A DNA stretch of 64,000 nt, from the NCBI GenBank assembly GCA_040002435.1, contig JBDUEM010000002.1, positions 1 through 64,000 on the forward strand, in the 5' to 3' direction. Origin of the DNA: JANXXV01 sp040002435 (GTDB lineage: Bacteria; Acidobacteriota; Terriglobia; Bryobacterales; Bryobacteraceae). Below, one piece after another: positions 35,732 to 44,175 of this stretch (positions within the stretch are counted from its first letter, which is position 1; each line of letters opens with the position of its first letter). Under the pieces are notes generated by a model. It was not told the DNA's origin, made no database searches, and worked only from the letters and a program-made list of their open reading frames with translations. The position numbers and the translations under genes were made by a program.

Positions 35732-36931
35732 TCACGCTGATTCGGTTTCCGCCAGCAGAACATATTTGATCATCGCCACGATGATAACGACTCCGATCAG
35801 ATTGCCCAATGCTTCGAAACCCATCAGGCCGCGCGGACCGAATAAGCCGTAGCCCTTGCCGTCGAACCAGGTCATGACGACGATGGGGACATTGCCTGCC
35901 GAGCAGAACAGGCTGTAGCTGGTGGCGGCGGACCTGCCTCCGGTGCCGATCACATCGAGCACCAGCGCCGTGAAGGCGGCATAGGCAATACCCAGCACAA
36001 AGAGATAAACCGAGGACCCGATGATGTAGGTGGGTGCGGTCATCGGCAGGACTGCCATTGCAAGCGAGCAGATGACGAAGAGAATGCCGGAGAGCACGTA
36101 AACTGACCGGCGCCCGATTCGATCGCAGAGTTGACCTCCGGCCAAAGATCCGACGGCGCTCAAGAGTCCGCCGGCGATGCCAGTGATCCAGGTAACCGCG
36201 AGCACGGGAGCTTTATAGTCCACGGCAACTGCCGAAAACAGATTCATCAGGGCGCCTGCGTTCACGGGCGCCAGGAAAAAAATGAGCCCGACCAGTCCGG
36301 CGCGGGATCTGAGGATCGACCAGAGATCACGGAACATCACCCGCCATGTTTCCAGCAGCGGAATCGGCTCACGCCGCTCTTCGTAGATGAAAAATGCCGC
36401 CAGCGATGGGAGCGTGATCAGGACGGCGAGTGCGAAGGCAGTGGCACGGAGTGAAAGAACGTCCCCAAGCCAAAGCAGAACGCCGCCTCCGATGGAGACT
36501 CCGCCGACGTTTGCAAATTGGTACCAGCCGCTGGCGCGGCCGCGGAGATTCACGGGCAGCGTGGATGCCATGAGCGCTCCGTTGGCACTGGAGACCATGG
36601 TGTTCAGGGCACAGGCCAGCGTGACCAGGACAATGAAGAGGCCGAGTTCTCCAGGCAAAGGGAGCAGGAAAGCAATGCTGACGGTAATACTGGTGGCAAG
36701 CGAAGAAAGCACGAGCCAGCTGCGGCGCTTCAGTCCAAGGTCAACAATAGGAGACCACAGAAAAAAGTAGATAATCGGAATGTTCGCGGCCGCGCTTGCG
36801 GTCGCGATCTGCTCTACTCCAACGCCGGCCTTCCTGAGTAAGAAGGGCATGGCAACAGACAGAAATCCCTGGAAAATGCCGCAAGGGAGCACAGTGATCC
36901 CGAAGAGCCATGGCGGAGGGTGGCGCGGCAT
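35732..36931 (-). CDS. MFS transporter
   Basis: 399 residues with about 12 hydrophobic segments. It shows MFS loop-motif remnants (DRIGRRS in the centre, LRGRASG after TM4) and resembles the AmpG/PAT group in overall plan, but the substrate cannot be read from the sequence. It follows btuC with 3 bp between them and is followed by the DUF1549 gene (19 bp), so it may transport a ligand related to the cobalamin operon or to the secreted modules. Confidence 0.85.
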   Translation of the reverse strand: MPRHPPPWLFGITVLPCGIFQGFLSVAMPFLLRKAGVGVEQIATASAAANIPIIYFFLWSPIVDLGLKRRSWLVLSSLATSITVSIAFLLPLPGELGLFIVLVTLACALNTMVSSANGALMASTLPVNLRGRASGWYQFANVGGVSIGGGVLLWLGDVLSLRATAFALAVLITLPSLAAFFIYEERREPIPLLETWRVMFRDLWSILRSRAGLVGLIFFLAPVNAGALMNLFSAVAVDYKAPVLAVTWITGIAGGLLSAVGSLAGGQLCDRIGRRSVYVLSGILFVICSLAMAVLPMTAPTYIIGSSVYLFVLGIAYAAFTALVLDVIGTGGRSAATSYSLFCSAGNVPIVVMTWFDGKGYGLFGPRGLMGFEALGNLIGVVIIVAMIKYVLLAETESA

Positions 36932-36934
36932 GGA

Positions 36935-37918
36935 CTAGTGTAGCTTGCTGCGTGAGCGCAACATCCAGATGAAGAACGGCCCCCCGAGGATCGCCGTTAT
37001 CACGCCCACAGGGATCTCGGAAGGGGCCAGGATCGTCCGGGCGATGGTGTCGCAGATGGCCAGAAAGCTGGCGCCGAGGAAGAAGGAAGCGGGAAGCAAA
37101 AGACGATGATCGGCGCCGATGGTCAGCCGCAAAGCGTGGGGGACGATCAAGCCGACGAACCCAATGGGCCCGGTCAACGCCGTCACCGCCCCGGTGAGCA
37201 GAGACCCGATGAGATAGCCTGTAAGGATGAGGGTGGAGGTGGAGACTCCGCGCGTTGCCGCCCAATCCTCGCCGACGGACAGCAGGTTCCATTCGCGTGA
37301 TTTCCAGAACAGGTAGGCGACCGGCGGCAGCACGGCCGCGGCCAGCCAAGCGATGGTGCTGTAAGGCACCGCGTCGATACCCCCCATCAGCCAGCGGACA
37401 ATGGCGAATGACTGCCCGAAGCTGGCGAAATTTTGAAAAAAGAGGATCAGGGCCATGCAGATGCTGTTCAGGGTGATGCCGGCCATGAGCAGTGTAAAGG
37501 ACGACAGCCTCCGGCTTTCCGAGGCGATCGCCATCACCAGCAACAAAGTGAGTCCGGCGCCTAACAGGGAGGCCGGCCAAATCCGGTGGCCCCCGAGGCA
37601 GATGGCCACTACCGCGCCAAGCGATGCGCCCGATGAAACACCAAGAGTGTAGGGTGTGGCGAGGGTCTCACGCAGCAGCGCCTGAAACAGTACGCCTGCC
37701 GCGGCCAGCGCTCCCCCTGTCAGGGCGGCTAGCAGTACTCGCGGCAGACGGACTCCGAAGAGAATCTCGGCGTCGGGAGACAGCCCGCCGATCGCGCGCG
37801 AGTAATCGATATGGGCCGATCCGATTAACGGGAGAATCGCAATGGCCGCCAGCATCGTGCTTAATGAAAGCAGCGACGTTGCCCAGACACGCCGGGCGGT
37901 CACCTGCTTAACTTCCAT
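36935..37918 (-). CDS. btuC: FecCD/BtuC-type ABC permease (corrinoid or siderophore)
   Basis: 327 residues from ATG at 37918. It has the multi-TM FecCD family pattern, including RLPRVLLAALTGGALAAAGVLFQALLRE, LGVSSGASLGA and GFVGLIVPHALRLTIGADHR. The frame is open to 37963, but the chosen start overlaps the ATPase gene by 11 bp and begins the cytoplasmic N-tail. It forms the inner-membrane channel of an uptake system. Linkage to cobQ argues for corrinoid transport, though siderophore uptake is not excluded. Confidence 0.9.
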   Translation of the reverse strand: MEVKQVTARRVWATSLLSLSTMLAAIAILPLIGSAHIDYSRAIGGLSPDAEILFGVRLPRVLLAALTGGALAAAGVLFQALLRETLATPYTLGVSSGASLGAVVAICLGGHRIWPASLLGAGLTLLLVMAIASESRRLSSFTLLMAGITLNSICMALILFFQNFASFGQSFAIVRWLMGGIDAVPYSTIAWLAAAVLPPVAYLFWKSREWNLLSVGEDWAATRGVSTSTLILTGYLIGSLLTGAVTALTGPIGFVGLIVPHALRLTIGADHRLLLPASFFLGASFLAICDTIARTILAPSEIPVGVITAILGGPFFIWMLRSRSKLH

Positions 37919-38672
37919 AGTGAATCCATGGACGGCCATTCTGCGAGTGCTGAATCTCCACATCGGTAGAGAAGACGGCGCGGATGGATGCGCTGTGGAT
38001 CACCTCGTCCGGTCTTCCATCGGCAACGATGGCTCCGTCGTGCAGCATGATGATGCGGTCCGCATACGCCGCCGCCAGATTAATGTCATGAGTCACGGAA
38101 ATGGCGAATAACCCCTCGCGGCAGAGGTTGCGCAAGAGGCGATAGAGCGAGACCTGGTGTTCCAGATCAAGGAAGGTGGTTGGCTCATCTAGCAACAGGG
38201 CTCTGGGAGATTGCGCCAGGGCCGACGCCAGAATGACCCGCTGCCGCTCGCCGCCGCTCAGTGTACGGAAATCGCGGCTGCGGAACTGTGAAGTGTCCGT
38301 AATTTGCATGGCATGTGCCACGGCGGCTTCGTCGGACGCCGATTCAAACATCCCGTCACTGAACGGCATGCGTCCCATGAGGACGACCTGTTCCGCGCTG
38401 AAAGGAAACTCCACCGTCTGCAATTGCGGCACCACCGAAACGGATTGCGCAAACAGTTTGCGCGGCCACTGTGCCAGTGGTTTTTCGTCCAGCCAGCATT
38501 CCCCGCTGAAGGAACGCCGCATCCCGGACATGATGCCGAGGAGGGTGGACTTCCCCGCCCCGTTGGGGCCGATGACGGCGACCAATTCCCCGCGATCAAA
38601 TGACAAAGTGACGCCGCGCAGCACTTCCGTTGTCCCATAATGCATGCCGACGTTCTGCAGGCGGAAGATCAC
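37908..38672 (-). CDS. btuD: ABC ATPase of the BtuD/FhuC group
   Basis: 254 residues. Walker A GPNGAGKS is at 35-42, the signature is LSGGERQR, and Walker B is ALLLDEPT; the H-loop SVTHD is present. Start is GTG at 38672, overlapping the btuF stop in GTGA. It energises the FecCD permease next door. Confidence 0.92.
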   Translation of the reverse strand: MIFRLQNVGMHYGTTEVLRGVTLSFDRGELVAVIGPNGAGKSTLLGIMSGMRRSFSGECWLDEKPLAQWPRKLFAQSVSVVPQLQTVEFPFSAEQVVLMGRMPFSDGMFESASDEAAVAHAMQITDTSQFRSRDFRTLSGGERQRVILASALAQSPRALLLDEPTTFLDLEHQVSLYRLLRNLCREGLFAISVTHDINLAAAYADRIIMLHDGAIVADGRPDEVIHSASIRAVFSTDVEIQHSQNGRPWIHYGS

Positions 38673-39520
38673 GGAAAGAGCTCCGGATGCAAGAAGTGGG
38701 CAAAGGCGCGGGCAAGTTCGATGACACGGGGACCGGGAACTACAAAGATCTCGGAGGCAATCGCGTGGACGCGGTTGTCGCGAACAGCAGCCACGTTGGG
38801 GTAGCGTCCCCAGAGCTTGACTACCTCGCGCTTGTGCTCTTCTGTCACACCGGTCGGGTCCGACATGTCGCCCATGTCGAGGATGACTTGCGGATTGCGC
38901 GACAGGATCTCTTCGGCCGAGATTTTCGCGTACGAGGGCGCCGCGTCTCCAAAACTATTCCGTCCGCCGGCAACCTCCATCACCTCGGTCAGGTAATTGT
39001 GACTGCCTACCGCCACCATGCCCTCCAGTGCGTTGGGAGTGCGGCCCACGATAAACACCACGGAGACCGGAGGCTTGGTCGCCGCTTTCCGGCTAACCGC
39101 GGCCAACTCCTTCGTAATAGATGCATTCAGAGTAAGGGCGGCACTCCTCGCACCGGCCGCTTCCCCAATAGCAGAGATGGCGCCCTGTATCTCAGCAATA
39201 CTGTTCTGGGTGACCTCCAGGACGTTCAAATGGTAGGGTTCGAACCGGGACTTGGAATGGATGGCTGTCTTCTGCGTAATGATCAGATCGGGCTTCAGCG
39301 CCAGGATCACCTCGAGGTTTGGCTGCATGTAGGTGCCGATCTTGGCGATTTTGGCGGTTGCGGCCGGGTAATGACAGTAATTGGTAACTCCCACCACGCG
39401 GTCGCCCAAACCCAGCGCGAAAAGCGTCTCCGTGATGCTGGGGGCAGTAGAAACGATGCGCTTCGGCTGTGCAACCAGAACAGCCGCCAGAAGCAAGAAG
39501 CAGAAGATCAATCGCATCAT
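38669..39520 (-). CDS. btuF: periplasmic binding protein of the BtuF/FecB family
   Basis: 283 residues with a signal peptide (LIFCFLLLAAVLVAQP). The mature N-terminus (KRIVSTAPSITETLFALGLGDRVVGVTNYCHYP) is the class III binding-protein pattern of BtuF and siderophore binders. It is read through from cobQ (4 bp overlap) and into the ATPase gene. Corrinoid binding is inferred from context. Confidence 0.88.
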   Translation of the reverse strand: MMRLIFCFLLLAAVLVAQPKRIVSTAPSITETLFALGLGDRVVGVTNYCHYPAATAKIAKIGTYMQPNLEVILALKPDLIITQKTAIHSKSRFEPYHLNVLEVTQNSIAEIQGAISAIGEAAGARSAALTLNASITKELAAVSRKAATKPPVSVVFIVGRTPNALEGMVAVGSHNYLTEVMEVAGGRNSFGDAAPSYAKISAEEILSRNPQVILDMGDMSDPTGVTEEHKREVVKLWGRYPNVAAVRDNRVHAIASEIFVVPGPRVIELARAFAHFLHPELFP

Positions 39521-40926
39521 AGGTAGAGATCGTTAAACAAGGGTATGTTGGCGCTGGTTTCAAACCATTCCGCGAGGGAATCGTAGGCTTGTTGTTTGGG
39601 CTGGCGGGGCTCCACCACAATGTCCAGAAGTTCCCGGACGATGCCGGCATTTTCCAGTGCGCCGTGCAGGTATGTCCCTACACAGTTATTTTCGCGCATC
39701 CCATCCGGCCCGTACTCCGTCTGGGCGAAAGCCATTGCGCCGTGCGGCCTCGCGGTGACGCCCATGTGGATTTCATAGGCGCTGAAAGCGACTCCGGATG
39801 GCGTTACCGCCTGCACCTGCCGGGTGGTCTTAACCGGTTCCATCACTGTGTTCACGGGAAGTAACCCCAGGCCGTTCATCTGCTTCCTGTTCGATTCAGC
39901 AGCGCCGGGATCTTCGATAGTCTCGCCCATCATTTGATAGCCGCCGCAGATACCGATGATCCGTGCGCCGGCGGCATGTTGATTGAGGATCCAGGTATCA
40001 AGGCCGCGGTCGCGCATCCACTGCAGATCGGCCATCGTGCTCTTGGTGCCCGGAAGAATGATGCAGCGGTACTGGCGGTCAACGGGCGTCGTGATGCGGC
40101 GGATACCGCGGAGCAATTGAAAGTCCGTGATATTGGAGATGCGCGGCAGCGACACAACGGCGACATCGGCCAGGGACGGATTGGGCAGCTCGTCCATGTT
40201 GACGCCATCCTCGGCGTCGATTTCCGTGCCTGGCAACATAGGGAACACTCCCAAACAGGGCCGCCCCGTCTTTTCTTCCAGGATGCCGACACCGTCCGCA
40301 AACAAGGCCATGTCCCCACGAAACCGGTTCACGGCAAACGCCCGGACCAGATTCCGTTCCTCTTCCGTTAGCAGACCGATGGTTCCGATAAGGGACGCGA
40401 AAATGCCCCCGCGGTCTATGTCGCCGACCAGAAGCGCCGGCGCACCCACGCGGGTGGCCAAGCCGAAGTTCACCAGGTCGCGCGACCTGAGGTTGAGCTC
40501 CGCTACGCTGCCGGCACCTTCGATCACGATGTATTCGTACTGCTGCGCAAGCCGGCTGTAGGCCGCGAGAACCTGGCCGAAAAGTTCCTCAAACTGTTCA
40601 TAGTAGGTTGAGGCGCTTAGATTCCTCCATACCTTCCCGTTGAGGATAACCTGACAGCCGGAATCAGAGGACGGCTTTAGGAGGATGGGATTCATATCGC
40701 TGGTGGGTTGCACACCGCAGGCTTCCGCTTGCACCAGCTGCGCCCGGCCGATTTCCCCGCCACCTGCTAAAGGCGCCGAATTGTTGGACATATTCTGTGC
40801 CTTGAAGGGCGCCACGCGCAGGCCGCGCCGCCGGAGATAGCGGCAGATCGCGGTGGCCATCCAACTCTTGCCGACATGCGAGGCTGTTCCCGCAACAAAA
40901 ATAGATTTCGCTGATGCGCTACGCAG
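39517..40926 (-). CDS. cobQ: cobyric acid synthase (glutamine-dependent)
   Basis: About 469 residues. The N-terminal BioD-like ATPase domain has VAGTASHVGKSWMATAI. The C-terminal class I glutaminase has the nucleophile in GICGGYQMMG and a His in GTYLHGALEN. It amidates four carboxylates of the corrin ring in cobalamin synthesis. No ATG or GTG fits the family N-terminus. GGAGAGG at 40934-40940 lies 7 bases before CTG (40924-40926) and 4 before ATT (40927-40929), so a rare start codon is likely; TTG at 40980 lacks a Shine-Dalgarno sequence. Confidence 0.93.
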   Translation of the reverse strand: MRSASAKSIFVAGTASHVGKSWMATAICRYLRRRGLRVAPFKAQNMSNNSAPLAGGGEIGRAQLVQAEACGVQPTSDMNPILLKPSSDSGCQVILNGKVWRNLSASTYYEQFEELFGQVLAAYSRLAQQYEYIVIEGAGSVAELNLRSRDLVNFGLATRVGAPALLVGDIDRGGIFASLIGTIGLLTEEERNLVRAFAVNRFRGDMALFADGVGILEEKTGRPCLGVFPMLPGTEIDAEDGVNMDELPNPSLADVAVVSLPRISNITDFQLLRGIRRITTPVDRQYRCIILPGTKSTMADLQWMRDRGLDTWILNQHAAGARIIGICGGYQMMGETIEDPGAAESNRKQMNGLGLLPVNTVMEPVKTTRQVQAVTPSGVAFSAYEIHMGVTARPHGAMAFAQTEYGPDGMRENNCVGTYLHGALENAGIVRELLDIVVEPRQPKQQAYDSLAEWFETSANIPLFNDLYL

Positions 40927-40933
40927 AATGAAT

Positions 40934-40940
40934 CCTCTCC
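40934..40940 (-). promoter_or_regulatory. Shine-Dalgarno sequence deciding the cobQ start
   Basis: GGAGAGG on the minus strand is 7 bases upstream of CTG at 40926 and 4 bases upstream of ATT at 40929. It argues against the distant TTG at 40980. Start codon use is therefore non-AUG. Confidence 0.55.
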
Positions 40941-41024
40941 GGTGACCTAAGTGTAAAACAGCATGCCAACTAAGACACAATTACCGCAAGGTCGCGTCCA
41001 TTTCATGAGAGAGGAGGATATGGA

Positions 41025-41405
41025 ATGGTCATATCTTATGTTCGGATGTTAGCGCTAAGCGCTGTTATTGCAGCGGGAAGTGCGGTGTATGCTGCCGATG
41101 ACACACCTGCCAAGGCAGACAATACCAAGAACAATCGAAAGGAGCAAGTTACCGCCGACCAGCAGAAAATGAACGCTGGCGATAGGGAACTCTCTAAAAA
41201 GGTGCGCAAGGCAATCATGGCCGACAAAACATTGTCGACCTATGCGCATAACGTGAAGGTCATCGCCCGCGATGGAATGGTCACACTGAAGGGCCCGGTC
41301 CGGTCGGACGAAGAGAAAGGCGCCGTTGAAGCAAGGGCAGTGGAAGCCGCAGGCGCTGGGAAAGTGACGAACGAACTCACCATTGCGCCAAAGAAGACTA
41401 GTTAG
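41025..41405 (+). CDS. periplasmic BON-domain protein
   Basis: 126 residues. A signal peptide (VRMLALSAVIAAGSAVYAA) is followed by a hydrophilic linker and one BON domain (DRELSKKVRKAIMADKTLSTYAHNVKVIARDGMVTLKGPVRSDEEK). BON domains bind phospholipids or other membranes; OsmY-like proteins are stress-induced. GAGGAGG at 41011-41017 picks this ATG over one at 41020. It is followed 21 bp later by the YflT-like gene, so the two are probably an operon. Confidence 0.88.
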   Translation: MVISYVRMLALSAVIAAGSAVYAADDTPAKADNTKNNRKEQVTADQQKMNAGDRELSKKVRKAIMADKTLSTYAHNVKVIARDGMVTLKGPVRSDEEKGAVEARAVEAAGAGKVTNELTIAPKKTS

Positions 41406-41426
41406 TAATCAGGAGGAGAATACGAC

Positions 41427-41993
41427 ATGGCAAACACAGCAGTTTTCGGGATATATCCCAACCGAGCAGCGGCAGAACACGCCGTAGACACACTCAAGAT
41501 GGAGAATTTCCGGAATACGGATATTTCAGTCTTGCTGGCGGATAACGCGGGGTCCAAAGACTTCGCACACGAGAAGAACACAAAGGCTCCAGAAGGCGCC
41601 ACGGCCGGTGCCACTTCAGGCGCGGTAACGGGCGGCATTCTGGGTTGGCTGGCCGGAATCGGCGCATTGGCCATTCCCGGCGTGGGGCCGCTAATTGCGG
41701 CAGGTCCAATCATGGGCGCTCTGGCCGGCGCAGGTGTTTTGGGAACGGTTGGCGGCATTGTCGGCGGCCTTGTAGGTATGGGCATTCCGGAATACGAGGC
41801 CAAGCGATTCGAAGGCCGCATCAAGGAAGGCGGGGTACTGCTGTCAGTACATTGCGACGACTCCGACTGGGTGAAGCGCGCTAAGAACATATTGGAGACC
41901 ACTGGGGCACAAGACATAGCGTCGGCTGGGGAAGCCAGTGCCGACTTTGCGAAGAGCGATCGTCCCATGCCCCGGAAAACGACCGTCCTGTAG
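41427..41993 (+). CDS. YflT-like (general stress 17M-type) glycine-zipper protein
   Basis: 188 residues with an excellent AGGAGGAG. The N-terminal ferredoxin-like fold (ANTAVFGIYPNRAAAEHAVDTLK...DISVLLAD) matches the YflT/DUF3341-type domain. A central Gly-rich hydrophobic stretch with GAVTGGILGWLAGIG, VGPLIAAGPIMGAL and LGTVGGIVGGLVGMG resembles a glycine zipper that could insert into or span a membrane. The C-terminus repeats the alpha/beta pattern. Probably a stress protein of the envelope; no enzyme motif is visible. Confidence 0.82.
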   Translation: MANTAVFGIYPNRAAAEHAVDTLKMENFRNTDISVLLADNAGSKDFAHEKNTKAPEGATAGATSGAVTGGILGWLAGIGALAIPGVGPLIAAGPIMGALAGAGVLGTVGGIVGGLVGMGIPEYEAKRFEGRIKEGGVLLSVHCDDSDWVKRAKNILETTGAQDIASAGEASADFAKSDRPMPRKTTVL

Positions 41994-42010
41994 GCACCTT
42001 TACCTCTTTG

Positions 42011-43837
42011 TTACCAGGCGCTGGTCTCGCGGTATCCGTAGGGATCAGCGCCTGCTTCTATTACGCCGTTCGATAAAAAACGAATCATCACTGGAGCTGC
42101 ACCGCTCGACCACCTGGTTCGAATTCCTGTCCGATGTCCACGGTCGGTCAGTTCGGAGTAGGTGTTCGCAGGAATGCGTTCATCCAGCAACAAGTCTCCT
42201 CTGTTCATCGCGTGATTGTCGAAACTCGAGACCAAGTGCCGTGTCTGGAAGCGTGGAGCTTCCAGGGCTATTTCGGCGTTCATCCCAAATTCGAATACAT
42301 TCAGCAGCACCTGCAGCATGGATTGATCCTGATTGTCGCCACCCGGCGTGGACAACGTCAAATAAGGCTTTCCGTCGCGCGTCACGAGGGTAGGGCTTAG
42401 CGTCACCCGGGGGCGCTTGCCGCCGGCCAGTTCATTTGGGTGTCCTGGCACCAACAGAAAACTCTGTGCGCGCTGCGTGAGGGGGATCCCTGTATCGCCC
42501 GCAATAACGGAGGGCAACCAGGCACCTGACGGAGTGGCGGAGAACATCAGTCCATCTTTATCCACCGCGTTCACGCAGGTCGTATCCCGCGCCATCAGTT
42601 CATCGTCGATGCGTGTCCGTGCGATCTCCAGTTGAGACGGGTGCAGGAGATGCTTGCCCTCAATCGTGCCGGGCAAGAAATTCATCGATGCCTTGTCGGT
42701 GATGTCTTTCCGTCTTTCCGCAGCGTATTCTTTCGACAGAAGACGTTCGGCCGGTACATGAGCAAACTTCGGATCGCCATAGTAGGTATCGCGATCCGCA
42801 TAAGCAAGCTTGAGCGCCTCGACCAACTTATGAATGTATTCCGTGGAATTGTAGCCTAGTGGCCGGAGATCGTATCCCTCAAGAATATTGAGGGCCTGCA
42901 GCATTACGGGGCCTTGGCTCCAGAAGCCTGGCTTGTAGACCTTAAAGCCGCGATAAGTTGTGGAGGCGGGCTCTTCCAGCTTCAAACGGAAGGCAGCCAT
43001 GTCCTCGTAGCGGAGCAGCCCATTGTTGGCACGGCTGAACGCGTCTATCTTTTTGGCCACTTCTCCGCGGTAGAAGTAATCTCGAACGGCATCGATGGCG
43101 GCCGCCCGGGTTGCGCCCGCTTTGAGTGCCTTCTTCTCGGCGTCGATCATCGCACGAATCGTACGGGCCAAGTCAGGTTGAGCAAAAATCTCACCTGGAA
43201 CGGGGCCCTGTCCATCTGGCATGAAGACGTGTTTAGAGGTGGGCCAGAGGTCAAAGAACCTGCGGCTGCGAGCGATTCCACCAGCGCGCGTCTCATCAGC
43301 CGGCATGCCATCGGCCAACTGCACCGCCGGCAGCATCACTTCACTGAAGGACTTCGTACCGAACTGCTGAAGAGCGAGCAGACCCGCATCTACCATTCCG
43401 GGCACCAGCGCCGGCATCAGTCCCGCGACCGGAACAATGCCCCGCAAGCCACCGGGCTCCAACGCAAGAAGTTCTCCGGCAACAATGCGTCGGGTGCGGA
43501 AAAATTCAGCGGTTGCAATCTTCGGCATGGTTCCCACGCCGGCAATGGCAAACACTTTGCCTTCCTTTGATCGAATGAGAATAGGAGCTTCACCGCCGAA
43601 TCCAAAGTGCGAATATTCCGCAATGGAGGCGGCGAACATCGTGGCCACTCCCGCGTCCACGGCGTTGCCGCCTTCATGGTAGATTCGCATCCCTGCTTCG
43701 GTGGCAAATTGGGTACCACCGGCAACCGCCCCGCGGGTACCGCGTGCTGGCTGACGGACAGGAGGCTCGCTCTCCTTACGCTGCGCTACAAGAAGTAAGG
43801 CGAAGAGTGAGAGGGCGAGGCCAATTTTCCACCGCAT
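42011..43837 (-). CDS. ggt: gamma-glutamyltransferase family protein
   Basis: 608 residues. A signal peptide (KIGLALSLFALLLVA) precedes the GGT fold: large subunit with ATEAGMRIYHEGGNAVDAGVA, small subunit opening at the autocleavage Thr in MARDTTCVNAVDKDG, and the small-subunit loop SGAWLPSVIAGDTG. It cleaves gamma-glutamyl bonds (glutathione and related peptides) in the periplasm, and Thr provides the N-terminal nucleophile after self-processing. The residue after TT is Cys, where common GGTs have His, so the side-chain context of the active site differs. Confidence 0.9.
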   Translation of the reverse strand: MRWKIGLALSLFALLLVAQRKESEPPVRQPARGTRGAVAGGTQFATEAGMRIYHEGGNAVDAGVATMFAASIAEYSHFGFGGEAPILIRSKEGKVFAIAGVGTMPKIATAEFFRTRRIVAGELLALEPGGLRGIVPVAGLMPALVPGMVDAGLLALQQFGTKSFSEVMLPAVQLADGMPADETRAGGIARSRRFFDLWPTSKHVFMPDGQGPVPGEIFAQPDLARTIRAMIDAEKKALKAGATRAAAIDAVRDYFYRGEVAKKIDAFSRANNGLLRYEDMAAFRLKLEEPASTTYRGFKVYKPGFWSQGPVMLQALNILEGYDLRPLGYNSTEYIHKLVEALKLAYADRDTYYGDPKFAHVPAERLLSKEYAAERRKDITDKASMNFLPGTIEGKHLLHPSQLEIARTRIDDELMARDTTCVNAVDKDGLMFSATPSGAWLPSVIAGDTGIPLTQRAQSFLLVPGHPNELAGGKRPRVTLSPTLVTRDGKPYLTLSTPGGDNQDQSMLQVLLNVFEFGMNAEIALEAPRFQTRHLVSSFDNHAMNRGDLLLDERIPANTYSELTDRGHRTGIRTRWSSGAAPVMIRFLSNGVIEAGADPYGYRETSAW

Positions 43838-43893
43838 GATTCAGTATACGGCTGTTTCCCGAGAATCACCGGTGGAATTCGTTTTAAGAGGGT

Positions 43894-44055
43894 TTAGACC
43901 CGGAGGCTGCCCATTCCGCCACCCAGGAAAAGCCATAGCAACAGGATGACGAGTACAACGCCTCCAATTCCAAGTCCACCGCCTGCGCCGTAGCGATTGT
44001 ACCCAAAGAATCCGCCACCAAACAGCAGCAGGATCAAGATCAGTAGTATCAGCAT
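43894..44055 (-). CDS. DUF3309-like small membrane protein
   Basis: 53 residues from ATG at 44055, which has GGAGAG upstream. The frame is open to 44088 but lacks a ribosome-binding site. It is almost wholly hydrophobic with a Gly-rich turn (LLILILLLFGGGFFGYNRYGAGGGLGIGG), the layout of DUF3309/YtpI-like two-helix proteins. Function is unknown. Confidence 0.7.
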   Translation of the reverse strand: MLILLILILLLFGGGFFGYNRYGAGGGLGIGGVVLVILLLWLFLGGGMGSLRV

Positions 44056-44175
44056 GTTTTCGCTCTCCTTATATGCCAGCTTCCACATTCATAGACCCAA
44101 ACGGCTTTAAACTGTTTCGCCTGTTGTTGTTTCACGTTGCGCGCCTGATGAGGCGTGTACTATGATCGGCTGCGT

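Noticed and set aside
40927..41024. cobalamin riboswitch before cobQ
   Set aside because: The gap is too short (about 100 bp) and I see no B12-box-like sequence.
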